Assembly (NCBI RefSeq): GCF_900109545.1
Contig: NZ_FOAP01000003.1
Span: 372,001-436,000 of the forward strand
DNA length: 64,000 nt
Source of the DNA: Stigmatella aurantiaca
GTDB taxonomy: Bacteria; Myxococcota; Myxococcia; Myxococcales; Myxococcaceae
Direction: 5' to 3'
This document shows positions 42,115 to 52,400 of the stretch, in pieces (the first letter of the stretch is position 1; each line of letters begins with the position of its first letter). The notes below the pieces were generated by a model that saw only the letters and a list, made by a program, of their open reading frames with translations, ran no database searches and was not told the origin of the DNA. The position numbers and the translations under genes are program-made.

Positions 42115-45100
42115 ATGACATCGGCCCCTGACGGAAGGCCATGGCAGGCCTCCGTCTCGTTCATCCATGCGTTGTTCGAGTACCAGGCAGACACGCGCCC
42201 GGAAGCCATCGCCGTGCGCTCGGAGCAGGGACACCTCACCTACGGGCAACTGGAGGCGCGGGCCAATCAGGTGGCCCATGCGCTCCGGGCCCGGGGGGCG
42301 GGGCCCGAGCACCGGGTGGGCCTGGGGACCGGGCGGTGTCTGGACATGCTGGTGGGCCTGCTGGGGATCCTCAAGGCGGGGGCGGCCTACGTGCCGTTGG
42401 ATCCGGCGTATCCGCGCCCGCGTATGGCCTTCATGCTGGACGACGCCGATGTCTCCACGGTGCTCACGCGCGGCGCCGTGGAGGCGCTGCTGCCCCTGGA
42501 GTCGCGCGAGGTGCTCCACCTGGATGCGGAGGAAGCCCTGGCGGCCTGGCCCACGGCCCGCCCCGCGCCGCTCGCGGGCCCAGCGCACCTGGCCTACGTG
42601 CTCTACACGTCGGGCTCCACGGGACAGCCGAAGGGCGTCCAGGTGGAGCACCGGAGCCTGCTCAACCTGGCGGATGCCCTTGCGCAGACCTTCGGGCTGG
42701 GGCCGGACAGCCAGGTGTTGCAGTACGCGTCCATCTGCTTCGATGTCTCGCTCTGGGAGCTCCTCGCGGCATGGCTGTCGGGGGGAACGCTGCACCTGCT
42801 GCCCTCGGACGCGCGGCTGCCCGGGGGGGAGCTCTTGGCGTTGTTGCGCGAGCGGGCCATCACCCACGCGGCGCTGCCCCCCTCCGTGCTCGCCGTCCTG
42901 CCCGAGGCGGCGCTGCCGGATCTGAAGGTGCTGGTCTCGACGGGCGAGGAGTGTCCGGCGAGCGTCGCCGCGCGGTGGAGCCCTGGCCGGCGCTTCTTCA
43001 ATGCCTACGGGCCCACCGAGGCCACCGTCCACGCCACCTGCTTCGAGGGAACGGGGGGCGCCCGGCCGCCCCCCATCGGCCGTCCCCTCCTGGGCATGAG
43101 CGCGCACCTGTTCGATGAGCGGCTCCAGCCCGTGGCGGAGGGCGCGGTGGGCGAGCTGTACCTGGGGGGCGTGGGGGTGGCCCGGGGCTATCTCCACCGC
43201 CCGGAGCTGACGGCGCAGCGCTTCGTGCCCCACCCGGTGACGGGCGAGCGCCTGTACCGGACGGGCGACTCGGCCCGGCTGCGGCCGGATGGGAACCTGG
43301 AGTACCTCGGCCGGAGGGACCACCAGGTGAAGATCCGCGGCCACCGGGTGGAGCCGGGCGAGGTGGAGCACGCGCTGGCAAAGCACCCGGCGGTGCGCGC
43401 CGCCGTGGTGGTGGGCCGCGAGGAGGTGCCCGGAGCGGCCCGGCTGGTGGCCTACCTCGCAGTCCGGCCGGGGAGCACCCCGGGCCCCTCGGGCTGGCGC
43501 CGCTTCCTCCGGGAGACGCTGCCGGAGTACCTGGTGCCCGCGGTGTTCGTGGAGCTGCCTGCCCTGCCGCTCTCGCCCAACGGCAAGGTGGACCGGCAGG
43601 CCCTCCCCGCGCCGGGCAAGGCGCGCCCCGCGCTGGCGGCCCCCTTCCGCCCTCCCCTCACGCCGCTCCAGTTCGCGCTGGAGAGCGTGTGGAGCCAGGT
43701 GCTCGGCGTGTCCCCGGTGGGGCTCGACGATGACTTCCTGGAGCTGGGCGGAGACTCCCTGCGGGCAGCCGAGCTCTCCGCGCGGGTGCGCGACGTCCTC
43801 GACGTGGACCTGTCCCCGCACGAGGTGCTCCAGGCAGGCACCCTCGCCCGCCTGTCCGGGAGGGCCGAGGCCCGGGGGGAGGAACCCCGGGGCCTGCCTC
43901 CCCTCGTTCCCATGCCGCGCCCGGCGCGCTTGCCGCTCTCCTTTGCCCAGCAGCGGCTGTGGTTCCTGGAGCAGCTCCGCCCGGGCACCGCCGTCTACAA
44001 CCTGCCCTTCATCGTGCGGCTCCGCGGCCCGCTGGACGCCGCCGCGCTGAAAGGCGCTCTGGAGGCGCTGGTCCTGCGCCACGAGGCCCTGCGCACCACC
44101 TTCCCGTCCGTGGGCGGCGAGCCGGTGCAACACATCGCGGCCCCGGCCCCGGTGCCCTTGCCGCGGCTCGACTGGCGCGCGCTCCCGGAGGCCGAAGGCG
44201 AGGCCCGGCTGGAGGCCTTCGTCCGGACGGAGCTGGCGCGCCCCTTCGCCCTGGACGAGGGCCCGCTGCTCCGGGCCCACCTCGTCGCGCTGCGCGAGAC
44301 GGACCACGCCCTGCTGCTGGCCCTTCACCACGCGGTCTGTGACGGCGCTTCCATGGAGGTGCTGGTCCGGGACCTGACGGCGCTCTACGAGGCCCAACTG
44401 GACGGGGAGCCCTCGCCGTTGCCCGGGCTGCCGGTCCAATACGCGGACTACACGCTCTGGCAGCAGCACGGGATGCAGGGGCCGGTGCTGGAGCGGGGGC
44501 TGGCCTTCTGGGCCCAGGCGCTCGAAGGTGCCCCGCGCACCCTGGAGCTCCCCACGGACCGGCCCAGGCCGGAGACGCCCACGTTTCGCGGCGCGGCCGT
44601 GGCCTTTCAGCTTCCCACCGGGACGTCCCGGGCCCTGGATGCGCTGGCCCGGGCGGAGGGCGCCACCCCCGTCATGGCCTTGCTGGCGGGGCTCGGCATC
44701 CTGCTCCAGCGCTGCACGGGCAGCAGCGACGTGGTGGTGGGAAGCCCCGTCGCGGGCCGGGACCGGAGCGAGCTGGAGGGGCTGGTGGGCTTCTTCGTCA
44801 ACACCCTGGCCCTGCGCCTCCCGCTTCACGGGGACCCCACCTTCCGCGAGCTGCTCGGCCGCGTGCGCGAGCGGAGCCTGGCGGCATATGCCCACCAGGA
44901 CATTCCCTTCGAGAAGGTGGTGGAGCGCCTGCGGCCAGACCGCGCGGGAGGCCACCAGCCCCTGTTCCAGGTGATGTTCGCGCCCCAGCGTCCGCCCGCC
45001 GAGGGCGTGACGCGCGGCGGGCTGACGCTGCGCCTCTCGGAAGCGGACATCCAGACGGCGCCGTTCGAGCTCACCTGGAACGTGTGGGAGCGCGAGGGCC

Positions 45101-48100
45101 AGTGGGAGGGCACGCTCCTCTACAGCACGGAGCTGTTCGAGGCCGCCACCGCCGGGCAGCTCCTCCAGGACTTCAAGGCCATCCTGGAGGAGGCCGCCAC
45201 GGCTCCCGAGCGGCGCCTTTCCCAGTACGAGCGGCCCCGCCCCGGGAGCGGCACCGAGGCCCCACGGCTGGCCGCGATGGAGTCGGCCCTGCGGGCCCTG
45301 CCCGGGGTGGAAGAGGCGGTGGTGCGGCTGCGGCGCTCGCGGGACGGCCAGCCCCTGCACGTGGCCTACGCCGTCTCCAGCACCCGCGCGCCCCTGGAGC
45401 TTCCGCCCTCCCTGGCCCCGGACGCCCTCGTCCCGCTCCATGCCCTGCCGCGGACACCGGCCGGACACGTGGATGAAGAGGCGCTGCGGCAGGTGCCCCT
45501 GTTGGAGCCACACCTCGCGCGGCAGTGGGAGGAGCTCCTGCGGCGGCAGGAGGGCACCGGTGACGTGGCGGTGGCCGTCCTCCCCTGGCAGGAGCCCCCC
45601 GCCTTCCTGCACCTGGCGGAGGTGTTGCCGGGCTTTCAGGCGGAGCGCCCCGGAAGCGAGGCCCCGCCTCCACCGGAAACGGAGCGTTCTTCGCCGGCGG
45701 CTTCCTCCGGGAGGGCCCTGGCGTTCAGCGACGGAGGCCCGCTGGAGCTGCCCCACGATGCGCCGAGGACCCTGGTCGAGGCGCTGGTGCGCACGGCGTC
45801 CGCCGCTCCGATGCGGGGAATCACGTACATCGGCGCGGACGGGGTGGAGCAATACCAAAGCTATCCAGAATTGTTGCACGAGGCCCGCTGCGTGCTGACG
45901 GGGCTGCGCGCCCGGGGCCTGGAGGCGGGGGCGCGGGTCCTCCTGCAACTCGGCTCCCTGCGTGAGCACTGCACCGCGCTGTGGGCGTGTCTCCTGGGGG
46001 GTGTGAAACCCGTCACAGTGGCGATTGCTCCCGCCTACGACAAACACAATTCAGTGGCTGTGAAACTCCACAATATCTGGGAATTGCTCGGCCACCCGCC
46101 GGTGCTGACCAGTGGACGGTTGGTGCCCGCGCTGGAGGGACTGCGCGCCGCCTTCGGCATGGCGGACCTGCGGCTGCTGTCTTTCGAGGAGATGCAATCC
46201 TCCTCCCCCGCTGAAACACTGCATCCCGCAAAGCCGGAAGAGGTTGCATTTCTCCAGCTCAGCTCGGGCAGCACGGGGGTTCCCAAATGTATCCAGGAAA
46301 CACATTGGGGAATGATTCATCATTTCCATGCCGAAGCACGGCTCAATGGCTATACCCCCGAAGACGTCTCATTGAATTGGCTTCCGTTCGATCATGTGGC
46401 ACCGACGCTCATCTACCACCTGGGTGTAACGTATCTCGGACACGCCCAGGTTCACTCCAGCACCGAGTGGGTCCTCGCGGATCCGCTGCGTTGGTTGGAT
46501 CTGATGGAGAGACACCGTGTCAGCTACAGCTGGTCACCCAACTTCGGATTCAAGCTGGTCAGTGATGCGCTCCGTCAGGCGCCCCACCGTTCCTGGCGGC
46601 TCGACGGGCTCAAGCGGTTGATGAACGCGGGGGAGCAGGTGACCGCCTCCGTCATCCGGGAGTTCCTCCAGGCCACGGCGCCCTTTGGCCTCCGCACGCA
46701 GGTGATGCAGCCCGCGTACGGCATGGCGGAGCTGTGTACCGCCATCACCTACCAGAATGACTTCGACCCCGGGCGGGGCGTGCACCGGGTGGCCAAGTCC
46801 TCGCTGGGCGGACGGCTGGAGCTGAGGGACACCGAGGATGCCTCCACGGTGACGTTCGTGGAGGTGGGGCCTCCGAACGCGGGCGTGCAGGTGCGCATCG
46901 TGGACGGGGAGAACCAGGTGCTTCCGGAGGGCGTCATCGGGCGGGTTCACGCCCGGGGCCACGTGATGACGCCGGGCTACCTCTCCAACGAGGCGGCGAA
47001 CCGGGAGGCGTTCGTGGAGGGAGGCTGGTTCAACACGGGCGACTCGGGCTTCCTCCTGGGCGGGCGGCTGACGCTGACCGGGCGCGAGAAGGAGATGATC
47101 ATCGTCCGGGGCTCGCACCTGTATTGCCATGAGATTGAAGACATGGTGCGAGACATCGCCGGCGTGGAGCCGACATATGTCGGGGCGTGCAGCGTGGATG
47201 TCGCGGCGCTGGGCACCGAGGGCTTCGCCATCTTCTTCGTGCCCCGCGAGGAGGAGCCCGCCGCGTGGGCGCGCATCGCCACGGAGATGCGCCAGCGGGT
47301 CACCGCGCGGCTGGGCGCCGCGCCCACCTTCATCATCCCCGTTCCTCGCGAGGAGTTTCCCCGGACGACCAGCGGGAAGATTCAGCGCGGGACGCTCAAG
47401 AAGGCCCTGGAGGCGGGAGCGTTTACCCAGACCCTTCGGCAGCTCGACCTGCACCAGGGCAATGCCAACACCCTGCCCGCGTGGTTCTTCCGGCGGGTGT
47501 GGCGTCCCAAGCAGGCCGAGTCGAGCCCTTCCGCGAGTGACGGGGCTTGTCTCCTCTTCCTGGACGGGTCCGGGCTCGGCGCGCGCTTGCGGGAGGCGCG
47601 GGTCCAGGCAGGCCAGCGCTGCATCACGGTGGAGCCGGGCACGGCGTTCACCCGGACGGGGCCTGAGTCCTTCTGCTTCGCGCCCGAAGACGCGGAGGCC
47701 TATCCGCGCCTGCTGGCCGCCCTGGAGGAGGAAGGGGTAAGGCTGGCGCAGGTGCTGCACCTGTGGACCTGGGAGGGGACGCAATCCCAGACACCCGAAG
47801 AGCTCCAGCGCCGGGGGGTGATCAGCCTGCTGCTCCTGTCGCAGGCGCTCGCGCAGCGGGAGGCGCCGGCGCCCCTGCGGCTCCAGGTGGTCTCCCGTCA
47901 GGCCCAGCCCATCGTGCCCGGCGAGGACGTGGCGTGTGACGCGGCGCCGATGCTGGGATTGCTCCAGACGCTTCCGCAGGAGCTGCCCTGGCTCGATGCC
48001 CGGCACCTGGACCTGCCCCGCGTGGCTCCGGACGAGGCGGTCTCCTGGGTCCTGCGCGAGCTGGAGGTGCTGTCTCTGGAGCGCGAGGTGGCCTGGCGCG

Positions 48101-49473
48101 GGGGACAGCGGCTCGTGCCGCGCCTGGAGCAGGTCCAGCCCAAGGCCCAGGGCCCGCACCGCCCTGCCTTCGTCCCGGGTGGCGTGTATCTGATCAGCGG
48201 CGGCCTGGGCTCGCTGGCCGTGGAGCTGTCCCGCCGCCTGCTCAAACACCACCGGGCCCGGTTGCTGCTCCTGGGCCGGACGCCGCTGGAGGGCCTCGAG
48301 GCCGAGGGGCGTCTCCAGGCGTGGCAGGAATTGACCGGACTGGCCGCGAAGACGGGCGGCGAGGTGCATTACGGCGCGGTGGACATCTGTGATGCCGCCG
48401 CCCTGGGCGAAGCCGTGTCCCATGCCGAGACGCGCTGGGCCCGGCCGCTCGACGGCATCCTCCACCTGGCGGGGGTGCTGGAGGAGCGGATCCTCGCCGA
48501 GGAGACGGTGGAGCATTTCCTCTCGGTGCTGCGGCCCAAGGTGGAGGGGACGCGGAGCCTGGAGCGGCTGCTCGACACCCGGCCCGAGGCCTTCTTCGTG
48601 GGGTTCTCCTCGGTGAACGGCACGTTCGGCGGCTTCTCCGTGGCGGCCTACTCCGCCGCCAACCGGTTCCTGGACCACTTCGTCCAGGCGCGGCGGGGGG
48701 CGCACGGCACGCGGCACTTCTGCTTCGCCTGGAGCCGGTGGGAGGGCATGGGCCTCGACCTGTCGGAGACCGAGGAGCGCCTGGCGAACGCCCGGGGCTA
48801 CCAGACGCTCTCCCGGAGCCGGGGGTGGAACTCGCTCCAGGTGGCGCTGGCACAGCCGCCGGAGAACCTGCTCATCGGCCTGGATGCCCGGAGCCTCCCC
48901 ATCCGCGTCCGGATGACGGGGGTGTCCCCGCAGGCGCTCCAGCTGCGCGCCTTCGTCACGGGTGGCGCCGCGCGGGTTTCTGGCGAGGTGCGCGATGTGC
49001 TGGGCCTGCACACGCCCGCCCCGGTGCTCCAGCGGGTGGAGCGCATCCCCCGGACGCCGGAGGGCGCGGTGGATCTCCCTGCGCTCCTGTCCCTGGAGGG
49101 AGGAGAGCGGCGGGCCGCCCAGCAGCGGCTCGCGCCCCAGAGCGAGGCGGAGCAGAAGATCGCCGCCATCTGGAAGGAGGCGCTCGGCGTGGAGGAGGTG
49201 GGCGCGCTCGACAACTTCTTCGAGCTGGGCGGGCACTCGCTGCTGCTGTCCCAGGTTCGCAGCCGGTTGGCGCGGGACTTTGGCCAGCAACTGCCCGTGC
49301 TGGAGCTGTTCCGCTACCCCACGGTGAGGGCCCTGGCTGCATACCTCTCCGGGAAGGCGTCTCCCCAAGCAGGAAGCGAGCCCTTGGAGGAGCGGGCTCG
49401 CAAGCAACGTTCAGCGCAGGGCCGTCACCGGCAGCGTCACACCTTGAAGGGCAGGAACGGACAGGATGAGTAA
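42115..49473 (+). CDS. Non-ribosomal peptide synthetase: A-T-C-acyl ligase-KR-T
   Basis: 2452 residues; ATG 42115 has AGAGGAG upstream. Module 1: A domain (20-500) with YTSGSTGQPKG, NAYGPTEATV, YRTGD and NGKVDR, aligned by eye to the GrsA code as D,V,W,A,V,T,A,V,H (no confident substrate); T (DFLELGGDSL, Ser about 548); no C domain or loading domain precedes it. Module 2: C domain (605-960, HHAVCDG intact), a degenerate A-tail fragment (LPRTPAGHVDEE), an acyl-AMP-ligase-like domain (about 1205-1760: QLSSGSTGVPK, PAYGMAE, FNTGDSG, TTSGKIQR), KR (about 1790-2270: SGGLGSL, catalytic S/Y/N in GFSSVNG and AAYSAAN), a second degenerate A10-like sequence (IPRTPEGAVD), and T (FFELGGHSL). It ends in an 8-base overlap with the PKS gene. 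Confidence 0.94.
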   Translation: MTSAPDGRPWQASVSFIHALFEYQADTRPEAIAVRSEQGHLTYGQLEARANQVAHALRARGAGPEHRVGLGTGRCLDMLVGLLGILKAGAAYVPLDPAYPRPRMAFMLDDADVSTVLTRGAVEALLPLESREVLHLDAEEALAAWPTARPAPLAGPAHLAYVLYTSGSTGQPKGVQVEHRSLLNLADALAQTFGLGPDSQVLQYASICFDVSLWELLAAWLSGGTLHLLPSDARLPGGELLALLRERAITHAALPPSVLAVLPEAALPDLKVLVSTGEECPASVAARWSPGRRFFNAYGPTEATVHATCFEGTGGARPPPIGRPLLGMSAHLFDERLQPVAEGAVGELYLGGVGVARGYLHRPELTAQRFVPHPVTGERLYRTGDSARLRPDGNLEYLGRRDHQVKIRGHRVEPGEVEHALAKHPAVRAAVVVGREEVPGAARLVAYLAVRPGSTPGPSGWRRFLRETLPEYLVPAVFVELPALPLSPNGKVDRQALPAPGKARPALAAPFRPPLTPLQFALESVWSQVLGVSPVGLDDDFLELGGDSLRAAELSARVRDVLDVDLSPHEVLQAGTLARLSGRAEARGEEPRGLPPLVPMPRPARLPLSFAQQRLWFLEQLRPGTAVYNLPFIVRLRGPLDAAALKGALEALVLRHEALRTTFPSVGGEPVQHIAAPAPVPLPRLDWRALPEAEGEARLEAFVRTELARPFALDEGPLLRAHLVALRETDHALLLALHHAVCDGASMEVLVRDLTALYEAQLDGEPSPLPGLPVQYADYTLWQQHGMQGPVLERGLAFWAQALEGAPRTLELPTDRPRPETPTFRGAAVAFQLPTGTSRALDALARAEGATPVMALLAGLGILLQRCTGSSDVVVGSPVAGRDRSELEGLVGFFVNTLALRLPLHGDPTFRELLGRVRERSLAAYAHQDIPFEKVVERLRPDRAGGHQPLFQVMFAPQRPPAEGVTRGGLTLRLSEADIQTAPFELTWNVWEREGQWEGTLLYSTELFEAATAGQLLQDFKAILEEAATAPERRLSQYERPRPGSGTEAPRLAAMESALRALPGVEEAVVRLRRSRDGQPLHVAYAVSSTRAPLELPPSLAPDALVPLHALPRTPAGHVDEEALRQVPLLEPHLARQWEELLRRQEGTGDVAVAVLPWQEPPAFLHLAEVLPGFQAERPGSEAPPPPETERSSPAASSGRALAFSDGGPLELPHDAPRTLVEALVRTASAAPMRGITYIGADGVEQYQSYPELLHEARCVLTGLRARGLEAGARVLLQLGSLREHCTALWACLLGGVKPVTVAIAPAYDKHNSVAVKLHNIWELLGHPPVLTSGRLVPALEGLRAAFGMADLRLLSFEEMQSSSPAETLHPAKPEEVAFLQLSSGSTGVPKCIQETHWGMIHHFHAEARLNGYTPEDVSLNWLPFDHVAPTLIYHLGVTYLGHAQVHSSTEWVLADPLRWLDLMERHRVSYSWSPNFGFKLVSDALRQAPHRSWRLDGLKRLMNAGEQVTASVIREFLQATAPFGLRTQVMQPAYGMAELCTAITYQNDFDPGRGVHRVAKSSLGGRLELRDTEDASTVTFVEVGPPNAGVQVRIVDGENQVLPEGVIGRVHARGHVMTPGYLSNEAANREAFVEGGWFNTGDSGFLLGGRLTLTGREKEMIIVRGSHLYCHEIEDMVRDIAGVEPTYVGACSVDVAALGTEGFAIFFVPREEEPAAWARIATEMRQRVTARLGAAPTFIIPVPREEFPRTTSGKIQRGTLKKALEAGAFTQTLRQLDLHQGNANTLPAWFFRRVWRPKQAESSPSASDGACLLFLDGSGLGARLREARVQAGQRCITVEPGTAFTRTGPESFCFAPEDAEAYPRLLAALEEEGVRLAQVLHLWTWEGTQSQTPEELQRRGVISLLLLSQALAQREAPAPLRLQVVSRQAQPIVPGEDVACDAAPMLGLLQTLPQELPWLDARHLDLPRVAPDEAVSWVLRELEVLSLEREVAWRGGQRLVPRLEQVQPKAQGPHRPAFVPGGVYLISGGLGSLAVELSRRLLKHHRARLLLLGRTPLEGLEAEGRLQAWQELTGLAAKTGGEVHYGAVDICDAAALGEAVSHAETRWARPLDGILHLAGVLEERILAEETVEHFLSVLRPKVEGTRSLERLLDTRPEAFFVGFSSVNGTFGGFSVAAYSAANRFLDHFVQARRGAHGTRHFCFAWSRWEGMGLDLSETEERLANARGYQTLSRSRGWNSLQVALAQPPENLLIGLDARSLPIRVRMTGVSPQALQLRAFVTGGAARVSGEVRDVLGLHTPAPVLQRVERIPRTPEGAVDLPALLSLEGGERRAAQQRLAPQSEAEQKIAAIWKEALGVEEVGALDNFFELGGHSLLLSQVRSRLARDFGQQLPVLELFRYPTVRALAAYLSGKASPQAGSEPLEERARKQRSAQGRHRQRHTLKGRNGQDE

Positions 49474-52400
49474 GGCGGAAGTGGAGACGGACACTGCCCC
49501 CACGGGCATCGCCATCATCGGCATGGCGGGGCGCTTCCCGGGCGCGAGGGACTTGGACGCCTTCTGGCGGAACCTCCGGGAGGGCGTGGAGTCCATCACC
49601 CGCCTGACGGAGGCCCAGCTCCAGGCCGCGGGCATCGCCGAGGCCCAGCGGCGCCACCCGCGCTACGTGGCCGCGCGGGGCCTGCTGGAGGGCGTGGATC
49701 TCTTCGACGCGGACTTCTTCCAGATCAACCCCCGGGAGGCCGCGCTGATGGATCCGCAGCAGCGCCTCTTCCTGGAGTCCGCCTGGGAGGCCCTGGAGTC
49801 CGCGGGGTACGAAGCCGGGCGCTTTGCCGGCCCCATCGGCCTCTTCGCGGGGGCGGGCGGCGCGGGCTACCTGCTCCACCACGTGGCGCCGCAGTCGGAC
49901 AGCCACGAGCTGCTGGAGAGCCTGGGCTCGGTGCTGGGCAATGACAAGGACCACCTGACCACCCGCGTGGCCTACAAGCTGAACTTCCGGGGCCCCGTCA
50001 TCACCGTGCAGACGGCGTGCTCCACCTCGCTGGTGGCGGTGCAGCTCGCCTGCCAGGCGCTGCTCGACTTCCAGTGCGACATGGCGCTGGCCGGCGGGGT
50101 CTCCATCGCCTTCCCGCTGGGCACGGGCTACCTGACGCAGGAGGGCCACATCCTCTCGCCGGATGGCCACTGCCGCCCCTTCGACGCGGGGGCCCAGGGC
50201 ACGGTGCCGGCGGATGGCGTGGGCGTGGTGGTGCTCAAGCGGCTGGAGGATGCGCTCGCCGACGGGGACACCATCCGCGCGGTCATCCTGGGGGCGGCCG
50301 TCAACAACGATGGCTCCTCGAAGGTGGGCTACACGGCGCCCAGCATCGACGGGCAGGCGGAGGTCATCCAGCTCGCCCACGCGCTCGCGGGCGTGGAGGC
50401 CCGGAGCATCTCCTATGTCGAGGCGCACGGGACGGGCACCGCCCTGGGAGACGCCATCGAGATCGCCGCGCTGAAGCAGGCCTTCCGCCGCGCGGGCCCG
50501 GCGCAGGGCTTCTGTTCCATCGGCTCGGTGAAGAGCAACTTCGGCCACCTGAACACCGCTGCCGGCGTGGCGAGCCTCATCAAAACGGCCCTGGCGCTGG
50601 AGCACCGGCTCCTCCCGCCGAGCCTCCACTTCCAGGGCAATGATCCGAAGTTCGGCCTGGAGGACAGCCCCTTCACCGTGAACGCCGCCGCCACCGCGTG
50701 GCGCGAGGGGGCCACGCGCCGGCGCGCGGGGGTCAGCTCCTTCGCCATGGGGGGAACCAATGCCCACGCGGTGCTCGAAGAGGCACCGCCCCGGCCGCCC
50801 GGCTCCCCGGCGAAGCCGTGCCAGCTCCTCGTCCTCTCGGCGCGCACGGGCTCCGCGCTGGAGGCCATGAAGCAGCGGCTCCACGCCCACCTGAAGGCCC
50901 ATCCCGAGGTGGCGCTCGCGGACGTGGCGTACACGCTCCAGGTGGGGCGCCGGGCCTTCCCCCACCGCTTCGCCGTGACGTGCCGCGAGACGGGCGATGC
51001 CCTGCGGGCGCTCCAGGCGCCCAGTGGCACCGAAGCTGCGCCCGAGACGCCTCCGGGGGTGGCCTTCCTCTTTCCGGGCGAGGGCGTGGAGCACCTGGGG
51101 GCGGCCGAGGCGCTCTACCGCACGGAGGCGGTGTTCCGTGAAGAGGTGGACCGGTGCACGCGCCTGTTCCAGGCGCGGCATGGGCTGGATCTGCACGGGA
51201 TGTTCACCGCGGACGTGACGGCGTGGGAGCCCGTCCGGGCGGAGGCGGCCCTCTTCACCGTGGGTCATGCGCTCGCCCGGTGGTGGATGGCGCTGGGCGT
51301 GAAACCCGTGGCCCTGCTGGGCCAGGGCCCTGGAGAGCTCGTCGCGGCCTGCCTGAGCGAGGCGTTCTCGCTGGAGGACGCGCTCGCCCGCGTGGTGGCG
51401 CGGGGCCGGTGGACGCAGGGCTCGCTGGAGGCCCTGCCCTCGGTGGTGCGGGAAGGCCACCTCCTGCTCGAAGTGGGCACGGGGGAGAGCCTGGGCGCGC
51501 TGGCGCGGCGTCACGGTGCCCCCCTCCTCGCCAGCCTGCCCGTAAAAGCCACCTGGGACGCGGTGGGACGGCTGTGGATGGCGGGCGTGCCCATCGATTG
51601 GAGCGCCCTGCACGAGGGACAGCGGCGCTACCGCGTGCCCCTGCCCACCTACCCCTTCGAGCGGCGGCGCCACTGGCTGGGCCGGGCCGTGGAAGCGCCC
51701 GCGCTGGGCACCCTGGAGGAGACGATCCGCCAGGAGCTGGGCATCGAATCCCTGGAGCGCCATCCGGGCCTGACGGAAGGGCTCCGGGCGCTCTGCTCCA
51801 GCCACCTGTGTGCGTACCTCCAGGCCAACGGCATCGGCACGCACGTGAGCGCCGTCCACGGCCGGCAGGCGCTGCGGGAGCAACTGGGCATTCAACCCCG
51901 GTTCCACAAGCTCTTCGACGCGATGCTGGCGGGCCTGGCCGAGGATGGAATCCTCCAGCTCCAGGGAGAGGAGGTCCGCTTTCTGCGCGAGGGCGGCACG
52001 CTGGAGGCCCCCGCGCGGATCCGGCGGCGGCTGGACGAGGCCCACCCCCGTTTCCAGGGCCTGTTCGAGTTCGTGGAGCACTGCCTGGGCAGCTACGACG
52101 CGGCGCTGCGTGGCAAGGTCGAGGCCATCAGCGTGCTCTATCCGGGGGGCAGCTCCCAGTTCCTCCAGCAGTGCAAGGCGCGCACGGCCGAGCACAGCCA
52201 CGAGCGCATCTACCTCCAACTGCTGCAAGAGGCCCTTCGCCGGCTCGCTCACGCCACCCCGGGCCGGCGGCTCCGGATCCTGGAGCTGGGCGGGGGGCAG
52301 GGCCTGTTGACCTGGCCCGCGCTGGCCGCGCTGAAGGGCGTGGATCTCGAGTACCACTTCACGGATCTCGGCCGGGCCTTCGTCGAGGATGCGCGGCGCG

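Noticed and set aside
42115-43620. A firm substrate for the first A domain
   Set aside because: The residues read by eye (D,V,W,A,V,T,A,V,H) do not match any code I can recall with confidence.
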